Shown piece after piece: positions 14,796 to 23,290 of a DNA stretch of 64,000 bases. The notes beneath the pieces are model-generated. The model saw only the letters and a list, made by a program, of their open reading frames with translations. It had not been told where the DNA came from and did no database searches. The position numbers were made by a program, and so were the translations under genes. The stretch comes from UBA11524 sp963642705 (GTDB lineage: Bacteria; Bacillota; Clostridia; Christensenellales; Aristaeellaceae). The DNA lies in assembly GCA_963642705.1 (NCBI GenBank), contig CAVIHU010000001.1, forward strand, positions 1 through 64,000, written 5' to 3'. Each line of letters starts with the position of its first letter. Positions within the stretch are counted from its first letter, which is position 1.

Positions 14796-16874
14796 ATGAA
14801 GCGGACGCATTATTGCGGAGCGATTCGCTGCGAGCACATGGGGCAAAAGGCGACACTGTGTGGCTGGGTGCAGACGCGGCGCGACATGGGCGGCGTCATC
14901 TTTCTGGATGTGAAGGATCGCGAGGGCGTGGCGCAGGTTGTCTGCAATATGCAGGTGCTGCCGAAGGAGGAATTCCACGCGGCTGAAACGCTGCATATGC
15001 AGAGCGTGATCGAGGTCTCAGGCGAAATCCGCCGCCGCGATGAAGAAACGTACAATCCCCGACTGAAGACGGGCGAGGTTGAGTTGCTTGCGGAGCATCT
15101 GACGGTGCTGAGCGAGGCGCGTCCGCTGCCGTACTCGATGGATGAGGATGCGAAGGTGCGCGAGGAGCTGCGGCTGAAGTACCGCTATCTCGACCTGCGT
15201 CGCCCACAGCTGCAAAACGCGCTGCGTTTCCGGCATCAGGTGCAGGTGGCGGCGGAAAAGTACCTGAACAATGATGGCTTTCTCTGTATCGAAACGCCGA
15301 TGCTGTGCAAATCAACACCTGAAGGGGCGCGCGATTACCTTGTGCCGAGCCGTGTTCATCCCGGGAAATTCTACGCGCTGCCGCAGTCGCCGCAGATTTT
15401 CAAGCAGATGTTGATGGTTGGCGGACTGGACAAGTATTATCAGATTGCGCGATGCTTCCGTGATGAGGATTTGCGCGCGGATCGTCAGCCGGAGTTCACG
15501 CAGGTGGATATGGAAATGTCGTTTGTCGATCAGGAAGACGTTCTTGTTCATCTCGAACGGCTGTTTAAGTCCATTTTCCGCGACGTGATGGGATACGGGA
15601 TCGACTATGAATTTCCGCGCCTGACGTGGCAGGAATCCATGGATCGCTATGGCTGCGATAAGCCTGATCTTCGCTTTGGTATGGAAATCTGTGATGTGAC
15701 ATTGCTGGCTGCGCAGTGTTCATTTTCCGTATTCCGGCGCGTTGCGGATGACGGCGGAAAGGTGCGTGCGCTGAATTGCAAGGGTTGTGCTGAGAAATTT
15801 ACGCGGACGACCATTGAAACGCTGACGGATCATGCGTTGGGCTACGGCGCAAAAGGCATGGCATGGATTCTGATTCATGAGAACGGCGAAGTTAACTCTA
15901 TCCTGCAGAAGTATTTCACGAAGGAACAGTGGCATGATTTGCTGACCTCGCTCGATGCCGAAAACGGCGACTTCATCCTCTTCTGCGCCGATCAGTTCCA
16001 GACAGTTTGCCGGACGCTGTGCGGACTTCGTCTCGAAGTCGGCGATATGCTGGGTTTGCGCGACAAGAAGGATTATCGCTTCTGCTTCGTCACGGACTTC
16101 CCGGAATTCGAGTGGTCGGAGGACGAAAAACGCTATGTCGCCATGCACCACCCGTTCACGATGCCCTATGAGGAAGATTTGCCGTACCTGACGACTGATC
16201 CGGCACGCGTCCGTTCACAGGCGTATGATGTTGTGCTTAACGGCATTGAGCTGGGTTCGGGCTCCATCCGCATCCATAAGCCGGACGTGCAGGCGACGAT
16301 GTTTAAGGCGCTTGGCTTTACGGAGGAGTCTGCACGGGCACGATTCGGTTTTATGATCGATGCGTTCAAATACGGTACGCCGCCGCACGGAGGCTTCGCA
16401 TTCGGGCTTGACCGGCTTGTGATGCAGCTGATGGGCGCGGATTCACTGCGCGATGTGATTGCTTTTCCGAAGGTGCGCGATGCGTCTGACCTGATGACGA
16501 GCGCACCGGATTATGTTGATGCCGAGCAGCTTGAGGTGCTTCAACTGGGCGTGTCGTCCGCAGCGGAGGCAGAAAAGAAGCAGGAGCACAAAAGACCGGA
16601 GATGGCAGTCAAGACGGTTGCAGCGCTGGCGAAACTCTCCCTGACAGCGGAGGAGGAAATCCAAATGGGTGAGGAGCTGAACAATATCCTTGCCTTTGCC
16701 GAGGCGCTACAGGAGGTTGACACGACTGATGTTCCGCAGACGGCTCATGTGATTCCGATGGAGAATGTGTTCCGTGCGGACATTCCTGTTCGCCCGATGG
16801 ATCGGGAAACGCTGCTTGCCAATGCACCGACGAGCACAGGTGAATGCGTCACCGTGCCGCAGACGTTTGAGTAA
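14796..16874 (+). CDS. aspS: Aspartyl-tRNA synthetase fused to GatC (AspS-GatC)
   Basis: The 692-residue product is a bacterial-type class IIb aspartyl-tRNA synthetase for about 590 residues, followed by a complete GatC. AspS features are an N-terminal OB fold with GWVQTRRDMGGVIFLDVKDR, class II motif 2 FRDEDLRADRQPEFTQ, the bacterial insertion domain, and motif 3 GFAFGLDRLVMQLMGAD. A short charged linker leads to GatC (residues about 603-692), which starts KTVAALAKLSL and has the ADIPVRPMDRE block. The ATG at 14796 has AAGGAGG. GatA and GatB follow, so Asp-tRNA-Asn or Glu-tRNA-Gln could be handed straight to the amidotransferase. The residue after RRD is Met, neither the Leu nor the His that I recall for discriminating and non-discriminating enzymes. 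Confidence 0.93.
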   Translation: MKRTHYCGAIRCEHMGQKATLCGWVQTRRDMGGVIFLDVKDREGVAQVVCNMQVLPKEEFHAAETLHMQSVIEVSGEIRRRDEETYNPRLKTGEVELLAEHLTVLSEARPLPYSMDEDAKVREELRLKYRYLDLRRPQLQNALRFRHQVQVAAEKYLNNDGFLCIETPMLCKSTPEGARDYLVPSRVHPGKFYALPQSPQIFKQMLMVGGLDKYYQIARCFRDEDLRADRQPEFTQVDMEMSFVDQEDVLVHLERLFKSIFRDVMGYGIDYEFPRLTWQESMDRYGCDKPDLRFGMEICDVTLLAAQCSFSVFRRVADDGGKVRALNCKGCAEKFTRTTIETLTDHALGYGAKGMAWILIHENGEVNSILQKYFTKEQWHDLLTSLDAENGDFILFCADQFQTVCRTLCGLRLEVGDMLGLRDKKDYRFCFVTDFPEFEWSEDEKRYVAMHHPFTMPYEEDLPYLTTDPARVRSQAYDVVLNGIELGSGSIRIHKPDVQATMFKALGFTEESARARFGFMIDAFKYGTPPHGGFAFGLDRLVMQLMGADSLRDVIAFPKVRDASDLMTSAPDYVDAEQLEVLQLGVSSAAEAEKKQEHKRPEMAVKTVAALAKLSLTAEEEIQMGEELNNILAFAEALQEVDTTDVPQTAHVIPMENVFRADIPVRPMDRETLLANAPTSTGECVTVPQTFE

Positions 16875-16888
16875 GGAGGATGAGCGCT

Positions 16889-18349
16889 GTGCAAATAACA
16901 CGGATGTCGCTGAAGGCACTGTCAGAGGCGATGCAGCGAGGCGAGCTGACCTCCTGCAAAATCACACAGGCGTATATTGACCGTATCCATCAGGTGGAAG
17001 ACAAGGTGCAGGCGTTTATCTCGCTGAACGAAGAGCAGGCGATGGAAACAGCGTTACTTTGCGACAGGCAACGTGCGGCTGGTGAGATGGTATCGCCGCT
17101 GCATGGTATTCCGGTTGCGGTGAAGGATAATATCTGCATCGAGCACGGCAGAACGACCTGCGCCTCGAAGATGCTGGAGAACTTTGTATCACCCTATTCG
17201 GCGACCGTCTGGGAAAAGCTCCGCGCGGCCGGATGCGTTTTGTTGGGCAAGACGAATCTCGATGAATTTGCCATGGGGTCATCGACCGAAAACAGCGCAT
17301 TCCACCCGACGCATAATCCGCGCAAGCTGACGTGCGTTCCCGGCGGATCATCCGGTGGTTCGGCTGCGTGTGTTGCTGCAGATGAAGCGCCGTTTGCGCT
17401 TGGCAGCGATACGGGAGGCTCTATTCGTCAGCCGGCGGCATTCTGCGGCGTTGTCGGCATGAAGCCGACCTACGGCACGGTTAGCCGATATGGGCTGATT
17501 GCGTTCGCCTCATCGCTGGATCAGATCGGCCCCATGACACGCACAGTGGAGGATAATGCCATGGTGCTCGACGCGATTGTGGGCTACGACAGCCATGATA
17601 CGACATCCATCAAGCGTGGCTACACGCCCATGAACCGCGAGATAAGGGCTGGCGTAAAGGGAATGCAAATCGCTTTGCCGAAGGAGATGTTCGGAGAAGG
17701 ACTTGCACCGGAGGTTCGCAAGGCAGTCATGAAGGCGGCGCACACGCTGGAAGGGCAGGGAGCTGTCATCAAGGAAGTCAGCATTCCGTCGCTCAAGGTC
17801 GCGCTGCCGGCATATTATGTTCTGTCCTCCGCGGAAGCAAGCTCGAATCTCGCACGCTTTGATGGTGTGCGCTATGGTCATCGTGCGGCGGAATATGCCG
17901 ATTTGGAGGAATTGTATCTGAAGAGCAGGAGTGAGAGCTTTGGCGCAGAAGTCAAGCGGCGCATCCTGCTGGGAACCTATACGCTGTCTGCAGGATATTT
18001 CGATGCGTACTATAAGAAAGCGCTGCAGGTGCGTACGCTGGTCATCCGAGAACTGAACGAGGTGTTCCGGCAGGCGGACTGCATTCTGTCGCCTGTCGCG
18101 CCGACTACTGCTTACAAGCTCGGCGAAAAGACTATGTCGCCGCTGGAAATGTATCTCGGTGATGTCAACACAGTGCCGGTCAACATTGCCGGCGTGCCGG
18201 GGTTGTCGCTTCCGTGCGGGCTGGACAAGGCAGGTCTGCCGATTGGCGCACAACTGATTGGCCCTGCACTGTCCGAGCCGATGCTGTATCGTGTGGGCTA
18301 TGCGCTGGAAACAGCATTGGGCGAAATTTGCGGAGAGGCGGTGATTTGA
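16889..18349 (+). CDS. gatA: Aspartyl/glutamyl-tRNA amidotransferase subunit A
   Basis: GatA is the amidase subunit that releases ammonia from glutamine for transamidation of Asp-tRNA-Asn or Glu-tRNA-Gln. The amidase-signature Ser-cisSer-Lys triad is visible: Lys in VAVKDNIC, and the serines in PGGSSGGSAACVAAD and ALGSDTGGSIRQPAAF. The frame is open from an ATG at 16880, but that codon touches the ribosome site AAGGAGG with no spacing. The GTG at 16889 has a 9-base spacing and is the better start, giving 486 residues, normal for GatA. It ends one base before gatB. Confidence 0.95.
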   Translation: MQITRMSLKALSEAMQRGELTSCKITQAYIDRIHQVEDKVQAFISLNEEQAMETALLCDRQRAAGEMVSPLHGIPVAVKDNICIEHGRTTCASKMLENFVSPYSATVWEKLRAAGCVLLGKTNLDEFAMGSSTENSAFHPTHNPRKLTCVPGGSSGGSAACVAADEAPFALGSDTGGSIRQPAAFCGVVGMKPTYGTVSRYGLIAFASSLDQIGPMTRTVEDNAMVLDAIVGYDSHDTTSIKRGYTPMNREIRAGVKGMQIALPKEMFGEGLAPEVRKAVMKAAHTLEGQGAVIKEVSIPSLKVALPAYYVLSSAEASSNLARFDGVRYGHRAAEYADLEELYLKSRSESFGAEVKRRILLGTYTLSAGYFDAYYKKALQVRTLVIRELNEVFRQADCILSPVAPTTAYKLGEKTMSPLEMYLGDVNTVPVNIAGVPGLSLPCGLDKAGLPIGAQLIGPALSEPMLYRVGYALETALGEICGEAVI

Positions 18350-18350
18350 C

Positions 18351-19784
18351 ATGGCTTGGAAAATGATAGACGGCTATGAAATGGTCATTGGTCTGGAGGT
18401 TCATGTGGAGCTGAAGACAAAGACCAAAATTTTCTGCTCCTGCCCGACGACGTTCGGTGCGGCACCGAACACGCAGTGCTGCCCGGTGTGCATGGGCTTT
18501 CCCGGTACGCTGCCGGTGCTGAACCGGCAGGTGGTGCATTATGCGGTGCTGGCTGGATTGGCAACATCGTGCACCATTGCGCACTACTCCAAGCTGGATC
18601 GCAAGAATTACTTCTATCCGGACCTGCCCAAGGCGTATCAAATCAGCCAGTACGATCTGCCGCTTTGTATCGGCGGTTATCTGACGGTCGAAACGGAGAA
18701 CGGCGAAAAGCGAATCGGTATCACGCGCATCCACATCGAAGAGGATGCCGGCAAGCTCGTGCATGACCCCGAAAAGGGAACGCTAATTGACTGCAACCGC
18801 TGTGGTGTGCCACTGATTGAAATCGTATCCGAGCCGGATATACGCACGCCGCAGGAGGCGGTATCATATCTGCGCAAGCTCAAGGCGGTCATTGAGTATA
18901 CCGGCGTGAGCGACTGCAGGATGCAGGAGGGATCGCTGCGTTGTGATGTCAACCTGTCCATCCACAGGCAGGGTGAACCATTTGGGACGCGCACCGAGAT
19001 GAAGAACCTGAACTCTTTCACGTCTGTTCAGCGTGCGATTGAGGAGGAATACTGCCGTCAGGTGGAGGCGGTGAAGGCAGGCGAAAAGATTGTGCAGGAA
19101 ACGCGCCGATTCGACCAGAATACGAACAAAACATCGTCGATGCGCCGAAAGGAAAATGCCAACGACTATCGCTATTTCCCCGATCCGGACCTGGCGCCGA
19201 TTGTGCTGGCGGATGCGCAGATCGAAGCGTGGCGCAGGGAGCTGCCGCAACTGCCGGACGCACGCAAGGCGGCCTACATGAAACTGTATGGATTGACGGC
19301 GTATGCGGCAGAACAGATTGTGTCCAGCAAGTATCTTGCGGATTACTTTGAGTCGGCGGCACAGTCCACCGATGCGGTCAAGACGGTCGCAAATCTGTTG
19401 ATTTCCGAGGTGTTCCGACTGCTTGACGATGAGGATGGCACAATTCCGCTTTCTCCTGCATCGTTGGCGAAGATCGCCGAGATGACGGAAAGTCAGGTCA
19501 TCAGCGTAGGCACAGCACGCAAGACGATTGCGGCACTTTGGACGCAGACTGAGGAGCCTGAGGAGTATGTAACACGCATGGGACTCAAGCAGCTCAGTGA
19601 CGAAACACAGCTGATGGCGTATGTACGTCAGGCAATTGACAAGCATCCGGAAATGGTGGCAGGCTATCGCAAAGGCAAGCTGACGCTCAAAAATGCGCTG
19701 ATGGGTGTGGCAATGGGCTTGTCCGGCGGCAAGGCGAATCCTGTCGTGCTGCAGAAGCTGATGGATGCGGCACTCGTCGAATAA
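18351..19784 (+). CDS. gatB: Aspartyl/glutamyl-tRNA amidotransferase subunit B
   Basis: GatB binds the mischarged tRNA, phosphorylates the side chain and completes the amidation. The 477-residue product has the expected MVIGLEVHVEL start, the zinc-site cysteines (CSCP and CCPVC), and the signature KNYFYPDLPKAYQISQYD. A C-terminal YqeY-like tail follows (KGKLTLKNALMGVAMG). The ATG follows the gatA stop by one base, with GGAGAGG upstream. As the last gene of the T-box operon, it completes GatCAB together with the GatC domain of the fused first gene. Confidence 0.96.
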   Translation: MAWKMIDGYEMVIGLEVHVELKTKTKIFCSCPTTFGAAPNTQCCPVCMGFPGTLPVLNRQVVHYAVLAGLATSCTIAHYSKLDRKNYFYPDLPKAYQISQYDLPLCIGGYLTVETENGEKRIGITRIHIEEDAGKLVHDPEKGTLIDCNRCGVPLIEIVSEPDIRTPQEAVSYLRKLKAVIEYTGVSDCRMQEGSLRCDVNLSIHRQGEPFGTRTEMKNLNSFTSVQRAIEEEYCRQVEAVKAGEKIVQETRRFDQNTNKTSSMRRKENANDYRYFPDPDLAPIVLADAQIEAWRRELPQLPDARKAAYMKLYGLTAYAAEQIVSSKYLADYFESAAQSTDAVKTVANLLISEVFRLLDDEDGTIPLSPASLAKIAEMTESQVISVGTARKTIAALWTQTEEPEEYVTRMGLKQLSDETQLMAYVRQAIDKHPEMVAGYRKGKLTLKNALMGVAMGLSGGKANPVVLQKLMDAALVE

Positions 19785-19785
19785 T

Positions 19786-19891
19786 AAAAAAGCAGTCTGC
19801 CCCCTTAACTGATATGATACGTACCACCCAATAGTGGGCATCCGGAAAACTGGGTACATATCAAATGTCAAGGAGATGCAGACTGCTTTTT
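19786..19891. repeat. Long imperfect palindrome, probable bidirectional terminator
   Basis: Perfect 14-base arms AAAAAGCAGTCTGC (19787-19800) and GCAGACTGCTTTTT (19878-19891) bracket about 77 bases. The interior also pairs imperfectly: TGATATGATACGTACCACCCA with TGGGTACATATCA, and CCCA/TGGG at the tip. It lies between convergent gatB and the zinc-ribbon gene, so it can end transcription from both sides. Its size is large for a plain terminator, and it could be a small mobile-element relic. No target duplication was seen. Confidence 0.6.
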
Positions 19892-19902
19892 ATAGCCTTC
19901 CG

Positions 19903-20610
19903 TTAGGGAATGAGCATACGGCCGCAGCTTTCGCACTCGACAATCTCGCTGTTTGCGCTGTTGATGCGGCTGAGCACGGCAGAGGGGAGCGACATGTTGC
20001 AGCCGCTGCACTGGTTGTTAATCAGTCGGGCAAGCGGCGGCTTAATCCGCTTCTTGATTTCCTGATACCGCGCGAGCAGCTCGGGCGAAATTCCTTCCGC
20101 CTTCTTTTCTGCAACGCTCTTCTGCGCCTTGAGTGCAGCCTCCTTCTGGGGTGCCTCACTCTCGTATTGCTTCTTGAGCTGATCAAATTCCGTCTTGATG
20201 TTGACGGCTTCGATGCGCAGCGTTCGTTCCTTTTGGTCGCAATCAGCGGTTTCCTTCGTCATCCGCTTCATTTCCTGTTCATAGCTGGTGATGGTCTGCA
20301 GGAAGCGTGTGACCTCGCTCAGTAGAGCCTTCGTATCATCGAGCGTTGCCGGAGGGTTCTGCTCGAAGCGGATCTGCAGGGTGTGCAGCTGATCTTCGCA
20401 GCGAGCGATGGCATCGCGGATGGCATCCTTGCGGTCAGCAAGCATGGATACCTGCTCCTCAATCTGCTTGTACTGCTTTTGCTTGTTGTTGAACTGCGTG
20501 CGGCAGGTATTCATCTTCTGACGGATAGGACTGCGGCTCAGCTCCTGCTCCAGCTTGTCAGTCTTGCGATCTTCCTGCTGATATTCCCATAACATAGCGA
20601 GCTGGTTCAT
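19903..20610 (-). CDS. C4-type zinc-ribbon coiled-coil protein (COG1579-like)
   Basis: The 235-residue product is a long antiparallel coiled coil (about residues 5-185, rich in Glu, Lys, Gln). It ends with a zinc ribbon built from CSGC near 203 and CESCGR near 226. This matches the COG1579 'putative nucleic acid-binding zinc ribbon' family, usually encoded near trmK and nif3 in Firmicutes, as here. The ATG follows AAGGAGG. Function is unknown; a role in nucleic acid or ribosome handling is the common guess. It closes a seven-gene minus-strand operon that starts with dgt or dnaG. Confidence 0.85.
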   Translation of the reverse strand: MNQLAMLWEYQQEDRKTDKLEQELSRSPIRQKMNTCRTQFNNKQKQYKQIEEQVSMLADRKDAIRDAIARCEDQLHTLQIRFEQNPPATLDDTKALLSEVTRFLQTITSYEQEMKRMTKETADCDQKERTLRIEAVNIKTEFDQLKKQYESEAPQKEAALKAQKSVAEKKAEGISPELLARYQEIKKRIKPPLARLINNQCSGCNMSLPSAVLSRINSANSEIVECESCGRMLIP

Positions 20611-20652
20611 AGCGACCTCCTTGATTGGCAGCGTGTCTTACGGCACGGATCA

Positions 20653-21411
20653 TCATTCATATGCCTTCCGTTCAGAGCACGAAAGACGTACTTTCCATTG
20701 TACTATATCCGGCGACTTTTGTAAAGTATGCATGAGGGCAAAAACGCCGGGATTTTCGGTCGCGAAATGACCTGCCTCGAACATCACGACATGGTGCGCG
20801 GCAGCATCAAGCGCTACATGATGCTTTACTTCGCCGGTGATATACCCATCAGCCTTCATATCGTAGGCATTTCGCCACTCATCGCAGCCGCCGCCGGTGC
20901 ACAGACCGATCCGGTGCAACAGTGCCTGATGATTTCCCATGATGCGCACGCTGTCGCCAAGCTGACGTTCGGCAAAGGCAGCGAAATCCTCCGCCGTCAT
21001 GGGCGAAGGCAGATCGCCAACGCGCAGAAAACCCTCACCGCTCACGTTTTGCAGATTGAGCAGCTTTGCCAGCGTGTCATTCATACCGCCGGAAGCCTGA
21101 TCGAAATTTGTATGGGCGGCGATGAAAGAAATGTTGTTGCGGATGAGCCGGAGCAGAAGATGCCCTTCATAATCAGTTTCAAGCAGGTGTTTCCGTGCGG
21201 AAAACATCAGCGGATGATGCGTGACAAGCAGGTTGGCCTGGTGAGCGATGGCATCATCAATCACGCGGTCGGTCACGTCCAGTGCAAAATGAATGCCGGT
21301 GACATCTTGCTGAGGGTCGCCAACGAGCAGTCCGGCGTTATCGAAATCGGCTTGCGTGTCAAATGGTGCGATTTGGTTAATCAGATTATACACGTCCTGT
21401 ACGATTATCAT
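20653..21411 (-). CDS. NIF3/YqfO-family dinuclear metal protein, short form
   Basis: The 252-residue product has the metal-binding histidines and acids of the NIF3 family: THHPLMF (near residue 64), AAHTNFD (near 98) and GHFATEN near the C-terminus. These residues bind two metals in the toroidal hexamer. It is the short form without the central PII-like insert seen in some Bacillus homologues. The biochemical role is unsettled; links to GTP cyclohydrolase-like chemistry have been proposed. The ATG overlaps the trmK stop by four bases. That trmK-nif3 pairing is conserved in Firmicutes. Confidence 0.9.
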   Translation of the reverse strand: MIIVQDVYNLINQIAPFDTQADFDNAGLLVGDPQQDVTGIHFALDVTDRVIDDAIAHQANLLVTHHPLMFSARKHLLETDYEGHLLLRLIRNNISFIAAHTNFDQASGGMNDTLAKLLNLQNVSGEGFLRVGDLPSPMTAEDFAAFAERQLGDSVRIMGNHQALLHRIGLCTGGGCDEWRNAYDMKADGYITGEVKHHVALDAAAHHVVMFEAGHFATENPGVFALMHTLQKSPDIVQWKVRLSCSERKAYE

Positions 21412-22100
21412 GCGTTTCCCTCCAATGCGTCTATTTTGCGCTGATAATAAGTAAGGTCGGCAGTAATGGAGGCTCGCAGTGCATCGACATCGCCTGACGC
21501 GGATTTCAGACCGGACAGGCGAGCTGCCATGACCTTCATTCGGAAGCGGCAGTACGCAATGAGCAGATCAGCGTTATTCTGCTGCCAGAGCAGCTTTCCG
21601 TACTGAATGCTTTCATCTTGCCATGGTGATTCCTGACCAGGTTCGGCACGCCAGAAGATGTAAAATCGTCCATCCGCATAGCAAAGGCGTTCCTGCGTGA
21701 TGTGATAGCCGATATCTTCAAACGTCTGCCGGACAAGCGGCTGTTCAGTATGCGCGGAAACGATCAGCACTGCGCCGGATAGCTTATGCTGTCCGCGAAG
21801 GATGATGTTGCGGATCGTTTCACCGCCCATGCCCATGATGGAAACACATCCGCACGGCTCACAGATTTCATCCAACCCATCCGAGAGGAAGAGCTGTGCA
21901 CGAGCTTCCAAATGATGGCGTTCAATGTTGCCGCGTGCATGCGAAAGTGCCTTTGGGCTGATGTCGATCAGCAGCATCTGTTCACAGATGCGCTGATGAA
22001 GCAGATGGCAGGGAAGCAGCGCGTGATCCGTCCCGATGTCCGCACCCAGCGCACAAGGCTCGTAGAGCGCTGCGGCGAGCAATAGTCGTTCGTCTAACAT
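21408..22100 (-). CDS. trmK: tRNA (adenine22-N1)-methyltransferase
   Basis: TrmK methylates A22 in the D-loop of bacterial tRNAs using S-adenosylmethionine. The 230-residue product carries the SAM-binding motif ADIGTDHALLPCHLL near residue 18-32 and the family block SIMGMGGETIRNIIL near residue 90. Length is typical (about 225-240). It sits between rpoD and nif3, the standard Firmicute location. A hairpin lies in the gap to the upstream rpoD gene, which may lower expression of the trmK part of the operon. Confidence 0.92.
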   Translation of the reverse strand: MLDERLLLAAALYEPCALGADIGTDHALLPCHLLHQRICEQMLLIDISPKALSHARGNIERHHLEARAQLFLSDGLDEICEPCGCVSIMGMGGETIRNIILRGQHKLSGAVLIVSAHTEQPLVRQTFEDIGYHITQERLCYADGRFYIFWRAEPGQESPWQDESIQYGKLLWQQNNADLLIAYCRFRMKVMAARLSGLKSASGDVDALRASITADLTYYQRKIDALEGNA

Positions 22101-22118
22101 GCATCCTCCAACAGAACG

Positions 22119-22147
22119 GGCTCTGCCGGAGTTGCCCAGACAGAGCC
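22119..22147 (-). other. Hairpin in the rpoD-trmK gap
   Basis: GGCTCTG at 22119-22125 pairs with CAGAGCC at 22141-22147. On the minus strand it is followed by CGTTCTGTT, a weak T tract. It may act as an attenuator between the sigma factor genes and trmK. Confidence 0.4.
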
Positions 22148-22157
22148 GATTTCACTC

Positions 22158-23258
22158 TTATTCGCTGTAATAATCTCGGAGCTTCTTTGCACGAGTTGGA
22201 TGGCGTATTTTACGCAATGCCTTTGCTTCAATTTGCCGGATTCGCTCGCGCGTGACGTTGAATTCCTTGCCGACCTCCTCTAACGTGCGCTGCTGACCGT
22301 CATCGAGCCCGAAGCGGAGGCGGATCACCTTCTCCTCACGCGGCGTCAGCGTATGAAGCACCTCCTGCAGCTGCTCCTTCATCATGCTCATGGACGCAGC
22401 CTCAGCCGGTGCAGGCGCATTCTCATCCTCGATGAAGTCACCTAAATGGCTGTCCTCTTCTTCACCGATTGGCGTTTCCAGAGAAACGGGCTCCTGTGCT
22501 ATTTTGATAATTTCGCGCACTTTTGCCTCGCTGATGCCCATCTCCTTTGCGACCTCTGCCGGAGTGGGGTCACGCCCGAGCTCCTGTGCAAGCTGGCGGT
22601 TGACGCGGATTAGCTTGTTGATGGTCTCTACCATGTGGACAGGAATGCGGATAGTGCGCGCCTGATCCGCGATGGCACGGGTAATTGCCTGTCGGATCCA
22701 CCACGTTGCATAAGTAGAAAACTTGAAGCCCTTCTTGTAATCAAATTTTTCCACAGCCTTAATCAATCCGAGATTGCCTTCCTGAATCAGGTCAAGGAAC
22801 TGCATGCCGCGCCCGACATAACGCTTCGCAATCGAAACGACAAGGCGAAGGTTTGCCTCGCTGAGTTTTTGCTTGGCTGCAGCCTGCTCTTCAGGCGTAC
22901 CGTCGGCGAGCTGCTTGGCAAGCGTGATTTCTTCTTCAGTAGTCAGAAGCGGATATTTGCCAATTTCCTTCAGGTACATCCGGACAGGGTCATCGGCACT
23001 GACACTTTCGGGCACAGACAGATCGCTGGTATCAACGGATTCTTCCTCCTGCGCAGCGGAGGCAGGCATACTGTCCTCACTGATCACCTCAACGCCTTGA
23101 GCGTCGAGATTATCAAGCACCTTTTCGAGCTGATCCGGCTCGATGTACAAATCCATCAGACGGTCAATAACTTCCTTATAGGTGATGGTGCCTTTCTTTT
23201 TTCCATATTCGTAAAGATCGTCGAGCCGTTTTTGGCGGTTGTCAGGAATTTGTGTCAA
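22158..23258 (-). CDS. rpoD: RNA polymerase primary sigma factor (RpoD paralogue, downstream copy)
   Basis: The 366-residue product has all primary-sigma regions: region 1.1 (DDLYEYGKKKGTITYKEV), region 1.2 (DPVRMYLKEIGKYPLL), region 2 (YATWWIRQAITRAIADQART), region 3, and region 4.2 (NVTRERIRQIEAKALRKI). It reads promoters in complex with core polymerase. The first codon is a TTG at 23258 with AAGGAG ten bases before it; no ATG in frame is near the ribosome site. It follows a second, similar sigma gene by 32 bases, and the two share nearly the same promoter-contact helices. Confidence 0.93.
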   Translation of the reverse strand: MTQIPDNRQKRLDDLYEYGKKKGTITYKEVIDRLMDLYIEPDQLEKVLDNLDAQGVEVISEDSMPASAAQEEESVDTSDLSVPESVSADDPVRMYLKEIGKYPLLTTEEEITLAKQLADGTPEEQAAAKQKLSEANLRLVVSIAKRYVGRGMQFLDLIQEGNLGLIKAVEKFDYKKGFKFSTYATWWIRQAITRAIADQARTIRIPVHMVETINKLIRVNRQLAQELGRDPTPAEVAKEMGISEAKVREIIKIAQEPVSLETPIGEEEDSHLGDFIEDENAPAPAEAASMSMMKEQLQEVLHTLTPREEKVIRLRFGLDDGQQRTLEEVGKEFNVTRERIRQIEAKALRKIRHPTRAKKLRDYYSE

Positions 23259-23290
23259 GTGGCATCCACTCCTTTTCGGGCCCCTGATGG

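Noticed and set aside
16602..16874. GatC as a separate gene starting at the internal ATG at 16602
   Set aside because: There is no stop before it, the frame is continuous with aspS, and the only purine-rich site touches the ATG without spacing. A fusion is the simpler reading.
16880..16888. ATG at 16880 as the gatA start
   Set aside because: It directly abuts the ribosome site AAGGAGG, leaving no spacing. GTG at 16889 fits.
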